Shown here: positions 44,421 through 57,775 of the stretch, in pieces | How positions within the stretch are numbered: position 1 is the stretch's first letter | Layout of the letters: each line of letters starts with the position of its first letter | Assembly: GCA_009617715.1 (NCBI GenBank) | Contig: VTFK01000065.1 | Location: forward strand, 1-64,000 | Direction of reading: 5' to 3' | Source: Plectrocnemia conspersa | Taxonomy: Eukaryota; Arthropoda; Insecta; Trichoptera; Polycentropodidae | Length of the DNA: 64,000 nucleotides | Notes under the pieces: generated by a model | What the model saw: only the letters and a program-made list of their open reading frames with translations | Databases searched by the model: none | Told to the model about the DNA's origin: nothing | Program-made: the position numbers and the translations under genes

Positions 44421-46007
44421 TACGATGTAATTTGATACAAGGTCTTGGATAAATAAAAGTAGGTATGCATATATTAAAATGCATACAAGATGTTAATAAA
44501 GGTCATAAAATAATTAAATTAATAAACATGTAAACCAATTCGCATTTGACTTAAATAGCTTAAAATATATTACCACAAATAATTCAACGGAGTTTTTTTT
44601 AATATTAATATTTAAAATTATTTGCATTATAACTTCTAATTTATTTTTAAATTGACTCAATTAATTTTAAGTCAAATACAAATGGATTTCAAAGCCAACC
44701 ATTACAGAGCAGTGTTTAAAAACATATAAAATATTCTAGTAAAGAATTGTGTTAGTCACGCAAGTGCTGTAAAATGACGCTAGTAACTTCCTCGTGGACT
44801 TTATAATTTCTTTCTTTCGACATTCTTTATTATAAAGAAATATTATATTTATTGTATTTTCTCAGCAATTAATTTTTATCATAATAAATTAATACAAATT
44901 AAATTAAAGGGCGATTTGAGAAATGCTGCTTTGAACCGCTAACTTTTCTTCCAGCTTAATAATAGCACGTCTATTCCACATTAAGTTTTGGGTTAGTAAG
45001 TTATGTCAAAAACATGTTTTTACTCGACTCTCTGCGCTTCTAATTTAATTTATAAATCATTATTGGTTTTGACGTTTAAAACACGCGGCGTGTCATTAAC
45101 CACTTCATAATAAAATCACACGGCAAAATAATTTTATGTAGGGGTTATTTTAATACACAATTAAAATACATTTTAGTTGTAACTATGCATTAATATCCTA
45201 GTATTTTAAAAATTGGTTGAATACTAATCAATAAATAGCTTTATTCAATGTCACAATCAGATTCTAAGGTATGATTTTCTCAGATCAAACATCTTAGTAT
45301 TAAAAACATGTATGTATGTATTATCGACAATCCCTTTAAATTCTTACATTTGAGATATTAAAATTATATATTTTCAATATTATTTTTTACTGTCTACTTT
45401 AAGTTAAAGCTGAAGTGGCTACTATTCTTTTTCGTCAAACCAATGAAAATATAATTAATTAAAATAAAAAATCAACTTCAAGATGCTCAGCTAATTAGCC
45501 TAAAAGAAGCAAATTGACTAAAATCGCCTGATTATTTTTTTTTTTACGTAAAAATCAGATAAAAAAATATTTTGAAGAAAAAAAAACTAAAAAATCATGG
45601 CATATAAACATATTAACACAAAAAATGTTTTTAAGTAACAAACTTTATATTTATTTTTAATAAGCCCGTTAAGGGATAAGAAAAGACGTTTATTTTTTTT
45701 TTTATAATTCTTTGAATAATAAACTTTTTACGCTGAAGGGATCTGCAGCATTTTAATAATATAAAATTATTTTATTAGTTGTAAGTCTTCGTTACAGCAT
45801 GAGAGGCATTTTCCCAAAGCGTTGAAACTAAGCACAATCAATTACAACTAAGTATTAAGAGAACAGACTGAAAGTCTATAAATTAGTTACATATAATATT
45901 ACAGCTTAAAGTAAATGTATGTAGCTATGCACGGCTTAGTTCAGTTTAATGTTAATTTATTCATCATTTTCATCCGCGAGAATAAGAAAATCTAGGAAAA
46001 CTCAACC
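44421..46007. other. AT-rich spacer
   Basis: Nothing recognised. Confidence 0.6.
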
Positions 46008-46135
46008 TGTGACAATCAATCAGAATTGAATTTATATAAAAATCACTAATTTCAGATCATATGCGGTACGAGCCCAGGTCTCTTAAATATTAGTCACTAA
46101 CCTATATCAGAGGTATTTTGTACTGGTATGTGTTA
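46008..46135 (-). mobile_element. tRNA-derived SINE, copy C
   Basis: Shares its full length with copy B and the CCCAGGTCT block with copy A. On the minus strand an A-box match, TAGGTTAGTGAC, and about 27 nt later a B-box match, GGGCTCGTACC, have tRNA-like order and spacing. About 128 bp; no coding capacity. Confidence 0.68.
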
Positions 46136-47865
46136 AGAAAGGATTGTAAAAATTTTTGACACTCGAATTTTCGAAACAAGTAATTTTTTAAGTAAAAAAA
46201 ATATTTCAGAATGGTAAATTAGGTCTTAATTAATTGTAAAACTTTCATAATTTGCTTACATAAGTAAAGATATAAAAAATATTATACTTGTAACTTTTAA
46301 AATAATAAAAAAATAATACATAACAAACATAAATGTTTTATACTGATTATTATAAGAAAACATTAACATTTAGATCCATATAAATGAACATGAATATGAT
46401 TATGAAATTAACATTTATTTAATAAAACTTATTTAGTTATCATTAAATGTTGTTATTTTAAATGAAACATTCATATTACTTTAATGAGTAGTTTTTTGAG
46501 AAAAATGCCAAGTCGTGAATTTTCAATGCCAAGTTTAAATGCCAAATCGCGAATTATTACACACCGCTGCATAAAAAAAGTGGGTCCGTGCCAGATGCTT
46601 GAAAATATACATGTTTTGCTGCAAGGTTTTAATAAAAATTGGAAGTATTTGAATGGCAAAAATATGTTTACGTTTTTTTATACTACCCTAAGTGGCCTTA
46701 TTTTTGCTTTTGTAATCTAAGATATACAATAATAATTAAATATTAAAAACTGATCTGTGTGATAATCAGCAGATTAAAAAAATGTATGAAACTTTCCACA
46801 GAACTACACCAAAAAATTTGCTTTTCGGCGAGCTTAAATTTCGTATTTTTAATAATCCAAAGAGAGTTTTTTTATCTATTGTATCAGTTATTACTCATTT
46901 TCTTAACCATTTTGGTATAAATAAAGGAGCCCAAAATTCCTTCGTAACTCGACTCTGTAATTGTTCGAATTAGATCGATCCGTTCTGCTTCTGTGATTAT
47001 TCGCGTTATTATATAATATAACTAATTATCATGTTTTTGAAGTTTGTTCTCTTCAAAGATTATCTTGTTCTCTGCTTATGATTATTAATTTGCACGTATT
47101 TAAGTACGAATACAAATTTGGTTCAACAAATTTTCGTTACACCAAACGACAGAAAGTTTTTTACGGCCAAAAATTTCACAACAAAAATTAGAAAATTTAT
47201 TGCAAATTTTTTTCTTAAGACTGTTTGTGCTTTTAAAATAATTATTTTAAAAATAATGAGTTAAAATTTACATTTTATACTAAGTTATATTAAAAAAAAA
47301 TATTTACCATTTTTTCGATTTTTTTACTAAGAAATATATAATTTACATGCTTTTACATTTGCAAAAATAAAATTAAATAAATAAAAAAATTATACAATAA
47401 TATATTTTATTATTATTAGCACATACTATGGTATTACATATATTTTTGTGAAAATGAGAATATTTATTTCTCGAGAAATGATAAAACCTAGTAAAAAGTT
47501 CCAAAATAAGATCTGTGACTAAATCTTTGATTTACTGAGTTAGGCATACTTTGTGAGTCAACCTAAGTAAATCAAAGTTTATGGGCAAAGCAATTTTAGT
47601 AATACATAATATTAAAAAAATAGTAGTATTTTCGACATCTAATGTATTACAAGACCTATTATCAGATATTTTCACTGTTTAACCCAAAAAAAGCTGCAAG
47701 TTTTTTTTTACTTTTTATCAACAGTAATTTAAAATTAATTCTTCGTTGAATATTTAAGCTGAATTTAAAAATATTTTATAATAAAATTTGTGCCACCAAA
47801 ATAATATATTTAGATGTAAATTCATAGCGCTGCAAATATTCCTCGCTGTATACTGGTACATAGCG
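46136..47865. other. AT-rich spacer with minor repeats
   Basis: ATGCCAAGTCGTGAATT is repeated as ATGCCAAATCGCGAATT about 35 bp on (46505-46556). The 78-codon frame there has no recognised domain. A 20-bp perfect palindrome lies near 47233-47252. Confidence 0.5.
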
Positions 47866-47869
47866 AATA

Positions 47870-48250
47870 TTTTGTGGATGTTTAACGGTAATTTTTAAGG
47901 CGGCACTCGGAGCGGATAATTTGTTGTGAAAGTTTATTTTATGAATATGCGAAATCAGATTCCAGTTTCTTGGTGGCCGTGTTTCGTAGTCCGCGGTGCG
48001 GTCGCGCAGTTTGTCATCTGGCAGTACAACTTGCTACCCTTTTAGTACCCGTCCGGGGGTATGCTATGGCAAACAGACGCCGGGGTGCTCTCGGAAGGGG
48101 TCTCCTCTCCGAACAAACACACAAACTGTCAAATGCAAATAGACTTGATATTTTTCAACGTTCCGTGTCCCGGCGAGGAAGAGTGCCTCAAACGGCGACA
48201 CCCTCACTCCAAACACAATATGCCTCTTAACTGTCGAGTGCTAAAAATAA
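47870..48250. promoter_or_regulatory. GC-richer island 12
   Basis: A CpG-containing block (GTCCGCGGTGCGGTCGCG near 47990) with an ATGCAAAT octamer near 48133. Overlapping open frames at 47970-48390 are stop-poor but carry no domain. Candidate regulatory DNA. Confidence 0.3.
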
Positions 48251-49010
48251 ATCCAAATCTACATACTAGTGATATGCAAATAAAAACACTGACCTGCCTA
48301 CGTAAGTGTGTAGATTTGTTATTCACGTATAAGGAAATATCCGTATTAAATAGAATAACCGTATGTTACAGTATATTTATGTCAGATTAGTGTCAAAACG
48401 CCTAAATAATAACTATATATATTCATAAAATTTCTCAGTAGTAAAAGTTAATAATATAGGCATACAAATTAAATACTACATTATATTTACAGTATTAAAA
48501 TATTAATCAAAATTAAAATTTATTGAATGAATATTTTTTGGTAATGTTTAAAACTCAAAATAAAGTATTTTTTTATTAAAATATTTCAAGGATTAAGGAT
48601 TAGTTTTTCATTTAAAAATGAAATATCAAAAATGTTATTATAAAATTATATTTTCTTGAAATTATTTGTGGTTTTGATTTTTACCTCCCACATATGTGAG
48701 TTTAAGTGATTCCATTAAAACGCCCAATTATTGTAAATTAGGTCGAATTAATAAACAAGTTATTTAAAATTAATAAACCATTTCTAAAATAATCCGTGTA
48801 TTAGCAATATCTGAAATATTAACCCAAGCACGTTAATACATTATAAATGCATTACACCAAATACATATACATTATTCATAGCGCTAAACGCTCCACATTC
48901 ATCAAAAGCCAATTCTTCAATATCGCAATATTACCACTACTCCGTTATTATATACAGCACGTACGAAATTACCCAAGGTAAGCAAACATTTTTCTGTATC
49001 GTGTCTTTCG
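48251..49010. other. AT-rich spacer
   Basis: Nothing recognised. Confidence 0.6.
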
Positions 49011-49011
49011 T

Positions 49012-49690
49012 ATCGCCATTAGAAAAACAAAGTGATCGTTCAAATTTCAATTACGGAGCTTTTAATATTTTTATCGTTATATGGCAGAGATAGATTTTTT
49101 ATTTCTGTGTATAATTTTTGTCGTGGCGCAATTACGTGTACGAGCGCAGATGTTATCGCTATAAAGGGGTTGAAATTTATGTATCGGCCGCGGTCGCAGG
49201 GGTGTATACGGGGTAATCTTTTATTTTACAATACGTGCAAGCATAGTGCCAGTATAGTGTCGACCAAACATCATTACTCTTGTTACTCAATTTGGGGGCG
49301 CTGTGATATTTTCAGAGCAGAAGCTCTACAGGGGGCGGAATCCACCCACCCCACTCAATCGCCATTATAGATAATCGAGGCGATGCATCACACAACAATA
49401 CGAAATCCCTCTGCAGTGTGTCGTAAAAGTAATCATTGCGCCGAAGTTCCACTGTGACGTCATCGTCTAATTTAACTGTACTCATCATCATAAAAAAGCG
49501 TAATTAAAGGCGCTTCTCGGGGGCTAATGAAGTTTTTTTTCACTGCCGCTGCTTCGCGATCGCAAAATAAAAAATAAACGGTAATTGCCCCCCGTCCATA
49601 AAATCGTATTCGTAAGTCGTTATCAAAAGTCGTAAAAAGCGGTAGTTAATATAAATTTTATATAGAAAATCTTTGAGTTGTGCGAGTAAA
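49012..49690. promoter_or_regulatory. GC-richer island 13 (about 680 bp)
   Basis: Mixed, CpG-containing sequence with GGCCGCGGTCGC (about 49186-49197). Those bases also occur in the hairpin of island 6. ATAAAATCGTA/GTCGTAAAA words follow. The 112-codon plus frame 49032-49370 has no domain. Candidate regulatory DNA. Confidence 0.3.
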
Positions 49691-51495
49691 CGATTCGAAC
49701 ACATTGTCAGATTATTTCATATATAAGACTGTATTAGTTTTTCTTCATATTTGCACAGCAATAAAATTCTCTTATAAAGATTGAATATTTATTAAAGCAA
49801 TGAGTAAAAATATCAGTCTCATTAATATAAGTATTAATATTATGCATTTAAACATTTTTTTTATGCAATTGAATCGTTTAAAGATATATTTAATATACTA
49901 TAATCAATTCATAGAATAGATTATGAAGATAAAGTGACTTGGCAATACTGCTGTAATATATTATAATAAATGTAAACAATATAAGCCGATTGATTAAAGA
50001 TCAATTATGGCGGTGAAGCTGGAGAAGGAGACTCGAATACTGATAAAATATTTGAGCAGCTGGCCAAGTAAAGTAATATCTCATGTATTATTAGCTTTAT
50101 TTTATATTTAGCATAAGTACACATATTTATATTTTACAAAGTTTTTTGTATAAGCATACAATAGCGCATTAAATAAATGTTATTGTTATGAAAATAATTT
50201 GTGTGAAATATTTGTGGTAAAGATTACTCAAATTTTCTAATAAAAAAAACATTGCCTTCATCAATATGAAATGACAGAAAAATCTTGGATTAGTAATTAT
50301 TCGTTTCTTAAAAAACCTTTCAATTTCTTTTTATCACTTGTCATACAGTTATGTATTATAATTACTAGAATTTTTTTATAAAAATAAGTATGACACATAC
50401 ACGAGAGAAAATACAATATCTTAAAAGAATAAGGTTTTATGTATAATTATTACAGTTTATACTTTTTAAATTTAAATACATTTTTCTTAGCTAATAATTG
50501 ACTTAATAATATGGTAGGCTAGACTTTAAAATTTTTTTTAAATATCCGTACTACCCGACTAGCTCTCTTTAGTGCTGTTGCCATCTAGCTTCTTAATATA
50601 ATATGTTGGCATTGCACAATTCGTATAATTTAATTTTGATATTATTTGATTTTTGTGTATTATTTATTTGACATTTTTTGTATATTGTATACTATGTATT
50701 GTTGTTTGCTCATCGTGACGCATTGGGCACGATGGTTTTAATTTAATACAATAATAATAATTTAAATAAAAGTCAAATCTTTATTTCAATGTAATTAGTC
50801 CAATTTAAATACCATAATCTACTATTTAAATTTTATACTGCTTATAAGAATTTTCTTGTGTACTCGCTTTAACATTGTATTTAACTCTTTTTCTTAATAA
50901 TATTAATATAAGATATCGTCAAATTTTATTTCAAATATTCTATACATCATAGAGAAAACTTCAAATGTATTTTGTATAACTATATTATTAAACTAGTATG
51001 AATATTTTTCTTTCAATGGATTTTAACCTTTTAATTTAATTTATATGTAAAAGCTTATTGAGTTTTGCAAAAATGAAAAGTGTTACACATACACTATATT
51101 GTAATGATTATGTAATAAAAATACTCTACATATTGTGACTTCCTATTCCTAAATCTAGCATTGTGAAAAACCAGAAATTTAGGCCTAAGATCAACATAAA
51201 TATAATCAATTACAATCAGTAATAATTAGTAAGCTAACTGTGTGTTGCATTAATAAATACTAAAATCGACTATAAACAAATATTCATAGTGAGAACACTT
51301 AAATGATTAGTGTATCATATATTTGTAGAAATAAGCATATTCAATGTGTAACTATTGAGATAAAACCGCAAGTTAATTATTATGTAATGCAATAACAGAA
51401 AAGTATTGCTTTATTAACTAATAATAAACTTATACTTCTGAATCAGATTGCAAAGATTAACTCATCGAAAGTGTATTTATAGCTTGCATAGTTGT
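49691..51495. other. AT-rich spacer
   Basis: Nothing recognised. Confidence 0.6.
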
Positions 51496-51499
51496 GTTT

Positions 51500-52275
51500 C
51501 ATTAAAGTGAAGTTTCAAATCAGCCATTGTTTCGTCGGCAAGCTAACACTGTAACAATTATGTCAGAAATACGCATTCAAGAACACACCCTTAACACAAA
51601 GAGGACAAAAGCGTGCGCGTGTGTCAGTGTAATTTACGTATATTATTTACAGCAACTAATTAAGTATATAATCGATAAGTGTAATTGAGGAAATGAAAAA
51701 CGATACACATCGCGTTAGGCGCGCGCTTTAATTCCGCCCCTATCAATAGGACCAACATTTATACGTGCCACTTTTATAATTATTTTCCATAAATTTGTCA
51801 AGGCAACAAACGAAATTGTCTTATCTATGCCCCTCTTAATGGGGTTTCTCGAAAGCTTATTTTATTCTCGCCCAAATAGAGAGGGGTGTGAGCTAATTTA
51901 GATTTTGGGGGCGAAATTGTATGTGTGCGAACAAAATTAATGCGCACTTTCGACCGATGGTAATGCGGATACGTATAAAATATTCAAAGAATATAATTAA
52001 TAAGGACCTTTTGGATTATTTTTTTATGTGGCTCTTAAAATTTTAACTTCATCCCATTGCTGTTTGAGTTTCTTTTTCATGACTTTTCGAGTGCATGCGA
52101 GCGCTTTGATTGGATCAAGTCTGAGCAAGGGGGTGTTTCGCGTCACCTTTGACACTTGACAAAAATCCCATAGCACCGAAGAAACTAATGATGTTTTTTT
52201 AGTCTCGGATTACACGGAGAAAACTCGCAGGGGGTTTGCCTATTGTTACTGTGCCCTTTGTGTGTGCTGTGTGAG
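51500..52275. promoter_or_regulatory. GC-richer island 14
   Basis: Mixed-composition DNA from about 51540 to 51950 and 52070 to 52275, with no significant open frame. It ends at an (AT)n microsatellite. Candidate regulatory DNA. Confidence 0.25.
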
Positions 52276-52278
52276 GAC

Positions 52279-52302
52279 ATATATATATATATATATATAT
52301 AT
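52279..52302. repeat. (AT)12 microsatellite
   Basis: Uninterrupted AT dinucleotides. Confidence 0.95.
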
Positions 52303-53925
52303 GTAAATCTCTATATATTTGGACCAACCCATGTGTTGATATGTGAATACGTATATTCTTGTGACACAGCATTAATTATTAACTGATTTTACAAATACAA
52401 ACTTTAAATTGAGTAGGAAATGATTAGCTAATCTAGATAATATGTTATGAAAATAACATTTATGAATATAATTAATTAAAAGTTTTTACGATAAATATTA
52501 TTTTTTTGTGGTAAGCGCCCACTTTCCATTGAATATCTATGCTGCTTTAGATCGAAGCTTAAAAATGTGCATATTAAACTTTAGCTTTGAGTCCAGGAAA
52601 AAGCCAATTAGTTAAGTGATTAATATAGTACTTATAAACAATATTTGTGTTAGCAGATAAATGTAATAGATATGATATAATATTAAGTATATGCTATAAC
52701 TTGGAGAAAAATATGAGTGAATAAAAATAGTAAAATCTTAAAATTCAAGATAATTCTGTGATATTTTTATATTTTTATTAAATATTATTTTTAAAATAGT
52801 ATGATCCTTCTCTAGTGTAACATATTTTATTAAATTTTTTTAATAATGAATTGCTACTTAAAATAGTTGGTTTAAGTACTTAATTAAAATACTGTACAAT
52901 ACAGTATCCAAAATGAAATATTTAGATAGTATTAACATTTAAGGATTTAAATCAGAAAAATATATTTACCAACAAAAAACGTTAAAATATATTAATAATA
53001 TAAATTTGCTTTAGTTATTCCAAATATTGTCTGTTGATATTTTGTTATTGTTGTGAATTTTGATTGAAATAAATGTATGTTTTGAACTCTTTCACAACTG
53101 AAAGTGTGATTATATAATACGTGACTAGGTATACAGTATATACGCTTTACAAAAGAGAATATGCACATTGTTAAAACACGTGGTATGGTGGTGGTATTAT
53201 GTGGAATTTGTAAAAATAGCTCACACCGGAAAGACGTGGTTTGGCTTTTGTATGTAAACGCGTGCCTCCAACCTAAAAAAATATTACTCGAAAAACCCTA
53301 ATAGATATCTTACACGCTTATTATAATAATTAATACGTATAATCTTAATGTTACGTAACAAGAATAATTAAAATTAAATATGGAAATTCAAGATGAGTAA
53401 TATCAAAATTCACCAGCGGGTATGTTATGTTTGTACAATAATGATAATATGTATAAAGAATATTCTGAAAGTAAGGATACAAGAAAAGTATAATGAGCGA
53501 TTCTCTTTTACTCGATTAGTAACACTGCCATTTTTTCAAAGATCCGCGTATCATGACAGATTTTTTTTATAATTTTCAGTAGCAAAACCATTGTACTTGA
53601 AGTGTTTTAAATAAAGATAAGAACATAGTTTAGGGTTATGTTTATTCTGGATAAAAAAATATGCTGCTGAAATACATCGCCATTTTATAGAGTTAAAATC
53701 AATCAGTTTTACCGTAGATTCTGTAATTATATCACTAAATGTACTGAGTTATATAGTGATTATGTTTAAAAATTAGTACTGTAATATAGTCGATCCTAAA
53801 ATATATGCTTTATAATATTTTTCTAGACTTCGTAGTATTGCGTTCCGAGTATCTCACCGGGAAGTAAATATATTTTTTCAGTTACATAATTCCGTAATGC
53901 CTGGAATAAATAGTTAAAAATGTAA
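52303..53925. other. AT-rich spacer
   Basis: Nothing recognised. Confidence 0.6.
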
Positions 53926-53929
53926 CGTC

Positions 53930-54250
53930 ACGCAGGCAGCCAGCGTTCCAAAGTAGAGGGAAGACATCAAAGTTAATGGCGAAATAAAGACGTGTTTAAT
54001 GTTCCAGGTAGAGCGCGCGGGTGGGCGTAAAGGGGTTACCAAGAATGCAATAGAGCCTTTGCCACTTCCTGAAGAGCTGATATTTTCCTGTAAGGTATGT
54101 AGACGAACCCGCTATACACCTCGTTGATCGTTACGCCAGATATGGTCGCAGACATTTTTGTCTCCGACAAAAAGCCATCTTGCCTTCAGCTAATGAGAAT
54201 TTAAACGGGCATGTTAAAGCTCAACGAGCCACTCCTGAAAACACTCTGAA
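53930..54250. promoter_or_regulatory. GC-richer island 15
   Basis: Mixed-composition DNA that encloses the candidate exon at 54008-54094. CpG words and no other open frame of note. It may be exon-flanking conserved sequence or a regulatory element. Confidence 0.3.
54008..54094 (+). CDS. Candidate internal exon, 29 codons
   Basis: An 87-bp segment sits between an acceptor-like GTGTTTAATGTTCCAG and a donor AAG|GTATGT. Frame 0 is fully open, while the other two plus frames have stops. It reads VERAGGRKGVTKNAIEPLPL then PEELIFSCK. It is a multiple of three and has both splice consensus ends, but one open 29-codon frame is not improbable by chance. No protein family was recognised. This is the best host-exon candidate seen in the window. 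Confidence 0.3.
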
Positions 54251-55050
54251 ATATATTTTTAATAGTTTTTATATTATGTCCGTAATATATTATGAGGTTT
54301 ATGTTTAAATATTCTAGCGGTGAGTGTGTGTAATAGTGTTATCGAGTGTATAGAAATATTATTTTTACGGTCCATCACAGTATAGATGCTTTATGTGAGC
54401 TCCTTAAAACATGACTGCTTATTGTATAAAAAAACTTTAATTACTAAAAATTCACGAGTTTCATTAGATAGATAATTAATAAATGGTACCTTCAATTTAT
54501 ATTTTTTTGGAAAAATAAATTGTGATCTTTTTTTAATATATGTATTTAGTATTTTGATACAATTTGTGAACAATTTAAGCACGTTCACGTGCAGTTTGTA
54601 TGTTTGTGTTGTGTATATGCGTAGCTCTCTTTACATATATATGTCCAAAAGATTCAGTTATCTATGAAGCGGTTTAAACTCTCGATTTCGAGCGTCGTCT
54701 TGCACCAGGGGCGTAAAGGGAGAAGCGGCTGAGTTTCAACTGCTTGTCTTTTAAATAAATTTGACTTTGGAATTTATTAAAAAAATTTTAATTTTCTTGT
54801 TTTCTATATCTATCAATATCCACTGTTTATTTGAACGATATGTGTGTACAAAGAAGTCTTTAAGGGGCGAAGGTAGTAGAGACTTTTGCTCTCCTTTGAA
54901 TTTGAGAAGAAAAATGTAATTTAATTAATAATTAAAAATCTTATTAGAACGGAAATAATAAAAAACGCATATCACTAAAAAATTTATGATTTTCCATATG
55001 TAGTGATATATACATTTATATACTTATGCAATTTATAAATATTATAATGA
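54251..55050. other. AT-rich spacer
   Basis: A short mixed stretch at 54660-54740 is the only contrast. No gene recognised. Confidence 0.55.
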
Positions 55051-55054
55051 ATGT

Positions 55055-56165
55055 GTATGTTTTAGTTATATTTTCACTATTGAAATCCAAATAAATTTTC
55101 AGCAGTATGCCAGCAAAAATATAATATGACTGAAAATGTATATGAAACTCAATTTGACAGTTGCGAAATATCCATTTGCTATTCAAACCCAAACCTAATC
55201 AAAATACAAACTAAGCCAATTAATCTCAGGGAAAAATAAGCGGAAGAAGAAGTACACACATATGTCGCATACTGTTGCATAGTTAGTCTGCATTTGGATA
55301 TTACACTATGATTTAAAAATAAGATAGCTATCCTTACTGATATTATTACGTATTTATAATATGATAGTATTGGTCAAAGTGTATCAAAACCAAATTATAG
55401 TCATAGGAGGATGCAAAAATAATTATCATTTCTCAAAAGTTAAAATTTACGTCAAAAGCAGTAAAATCGTGACGGCGACTAACTACGATATAATTGTTTT
55501 TTGCGCTCTCCTTTTGTTCAAAATTTGGTTTATATGTTCCTCATTTAATTTATTAAATTATTATAAAAGTCATAATGTGAACACCAGATTACCAAACGTT
55601 TCCACTGCGACGGCACGATTTTATTGCTTTTGACGTGGATTTTTGACTTATGAGAAGGGTAAATTATTTTTTGCGCTTTCCTATTTGGCAAAATTTGGTT
55701 TGTACGTTCCTCATTTAATTTGTAATATTGTTATAAAAGTCGTAGTTTGAACGTCAGATTACCAAGCGCTTTTACTGCGAAGGCTACGGTACGATTTTAT
55801 TGCTTTTGACGTGGATTTTTGCTTCTGAGAAGGGACAATAGTTTTTGCGCTCTCATATTGGGCGAAATTTGGTTTATATGTTCCTCATTTAATTTGAAAT
55901 ATTATTATAAAAGTCGTAGTGTGGACGCTTGATTATCAAACGTTTCCACTGCGATGGCGACAGCACGATTTTATTGCTTTTGACGTGGATTTTTGACTTT
56001 TGAAAAGGGATAATTGTTTTTTGCGCTCTTCAATTGGAAAAAAATTTGGTTTAGATATGCTTTATAAGATTTGCACTTGTTGTAAGTCGTAATATTGTTA
56101 TAAAAAGTCTTAATATAAAAGATGGATAACCGAGCGATTCCACGGCGATGATACGGCTTAACCTT
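55055..56165 (+). repeat. Foldback element with four-unit tandem array
   Basis: Four units of about 170-176 bp begin TTTTTTGCGCTCTCC or variants at 55497, 55667, 55841 and 56017. Each carries AAATTTGGTTT, TTCCTCATTTAATTT, TATTATAAAAGTCGTA and CACGATTTTATTGCTTTTGA. The fourth unit is degenerate. Upstream, 55448-55480 (ACGTCAAAAGCAGTAAAATC) is the inverted form of the unit's 3' part, so the first unit is bounded by inverted repeats. The left flank (55055-55210) also matches 16.68-16.82 kb. No coding capacity seen. Confidence 0.8.
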
Positions 56166-56690
56166 GAATTTAGATAGAACATGCGTGTCATTTAATGATA
56201 TACTACGATTCTTGAAGAAATTGAATTAATAAAAAAACGATCCTGGAAAAGCTTTAATTTTTTTATAATTAAATACTTTTTGACAAAAATACGAGAATCA
56301 AATATTTTAGTCAGTATATAATAGTGACCAAAATTTAACCGGGTACCCGGTTAATTCTTGGAAAATTATCAGAACAGAGTAATGAATTTGGGCAGTTATT
56401 TGGATGCCCTACTCTAGATACATAACAATAGAGCTATCAAAGCGTAGAAGACCTATCCAGGCTCTTTTGTGACAGAAGATAGAATATAGGTAACATATTT
56501 AAAAAGTCTGCAGATGGTTGCCAGTACATAGTTTATATGTAAGTGTAAGTAAACATTTATCGAAATCATAAAAATAAAACAATCCATCAAATAAATATCT
56601 ATGTAAATATATATCGAATAAATCGAAAGGGTTTCTATAATACCCGACAAACTACGTCGTAGATAAATTCAATGAATAGCTAAAGCATGT
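56166..56690. other. AT-rich spacer
   Basis: CCGGGTACCCGG (about 56339-56350) is a 12-bp perfect palindrome. Nothing else recognised. Confidence 0.6.
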
Positions 56691-56694
56691 CGTC

Positions 56695-57290
56695 GGGTAA
56701 AAATGCGGCTTTAGAGAGTAAAAAGAAAGGGGTGAAATCCGTCTCAACTGCGATATTATGTCGCGCATTTTGACGCCTTGGAAATAAAGAAGGGACACGC
56801 TCGTCCACTCGTATAAAAGTGGCGTTTATAATAGAAAATAAAATTGATATTCCCACAAGCGAGACGGAGGGAGAGAGAAAAAGTTAGGCGTGTATCTTTT
56901 ATGTGATGGCGTGTATTTTACGATTGTATCAAGGAGCGCGAAAAATATGACGGCGCAAAGTGTTTGCGCGATAAAATGGACACAGTTCGCGGCTTCTCTG
57001 TAAATATGTTGAAACAATGTGCTGCTCCCCGCTTATCTCGTGTGCAAGTCCTGGCAAGTCCTTGCCTGGCCTGGCTTTGGCTGCGGAATGTACAGCCGGG
57101 ATAAGTTTCGCGCGAGGCTTGTAAGTGTTGAAATTTATTGCGGCCATTGAAAGCAGAACAACGAATCACGGGAACACTTCACCTGACATTTCAGAAATAA
57201 TGGTAAACTTTGCCGAGATAAAGACATCGACGTTTGTGCTAGGTTCAGTCGTCGAAATACTATGTCGCGCACGAACGTAAAATGTACGAG
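56695..57290. promoter_or_regulatory. GC-richer island 16
   Basis: A CpG-containing block with a GGAGGGAGAGAGAAAA tract near 56866 and clustered GCAAGTCC/CCTGGC words near 57045-57075. Overlapping minus frames (56826-57169) show no domain. Candidate promoter/enhancer DNA. Confidence 0.3.
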
Positions 57291-57775
57291 AAGAAAGAGT
57301 TTATTTTTAATTTCATATTGTAAAATGTAAGTTTTATGAAATATTCCACCAAAACACTATATAAGCAAAAGTATTAAATAAATTATCTATTCGTACTTGA
57401 TAATGACTTTTCTCGAATGAGATTTCTCAGGAAAACGTAAATATAAATCAGATTTGAATTCAAGTGTGTGCGTCTATAATATGTTGACATATCAAAAAAT
57501 AACAGTATACCCACTTACACATTAGACGAGGAAAAACTTAAAACTTGGCCCATGCGTAAACGAAAATTCACAATAATATCTTAAAAAATCCGCCGACGAA
57601 GCAACGCAGGTTAAAAGTATTTTATTTTATATTTGCACACTTGTAATATCGCAACAAAAAAATGGTTTAACAGGCATTTTTCTGACACAAATATGTAATA
57701 GGTTTTGAAGCCACATACTTGAGAAAAGTGCAAAATAAGAAGAAAGATACAATTATCAAACTATGCGTCAGCCAA
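57291..57775. other. AT-rich spacer
   Basis: Nothing recognised. Confidence 0.6.

Noticed and set aside
30364..48281. ATGCAAAT octamers in several islands as evidence of POU regulation
   Set aside because: At this base composition about five octamers are expected by chance in 64 kb on both strands, so the number seen is not enriched.
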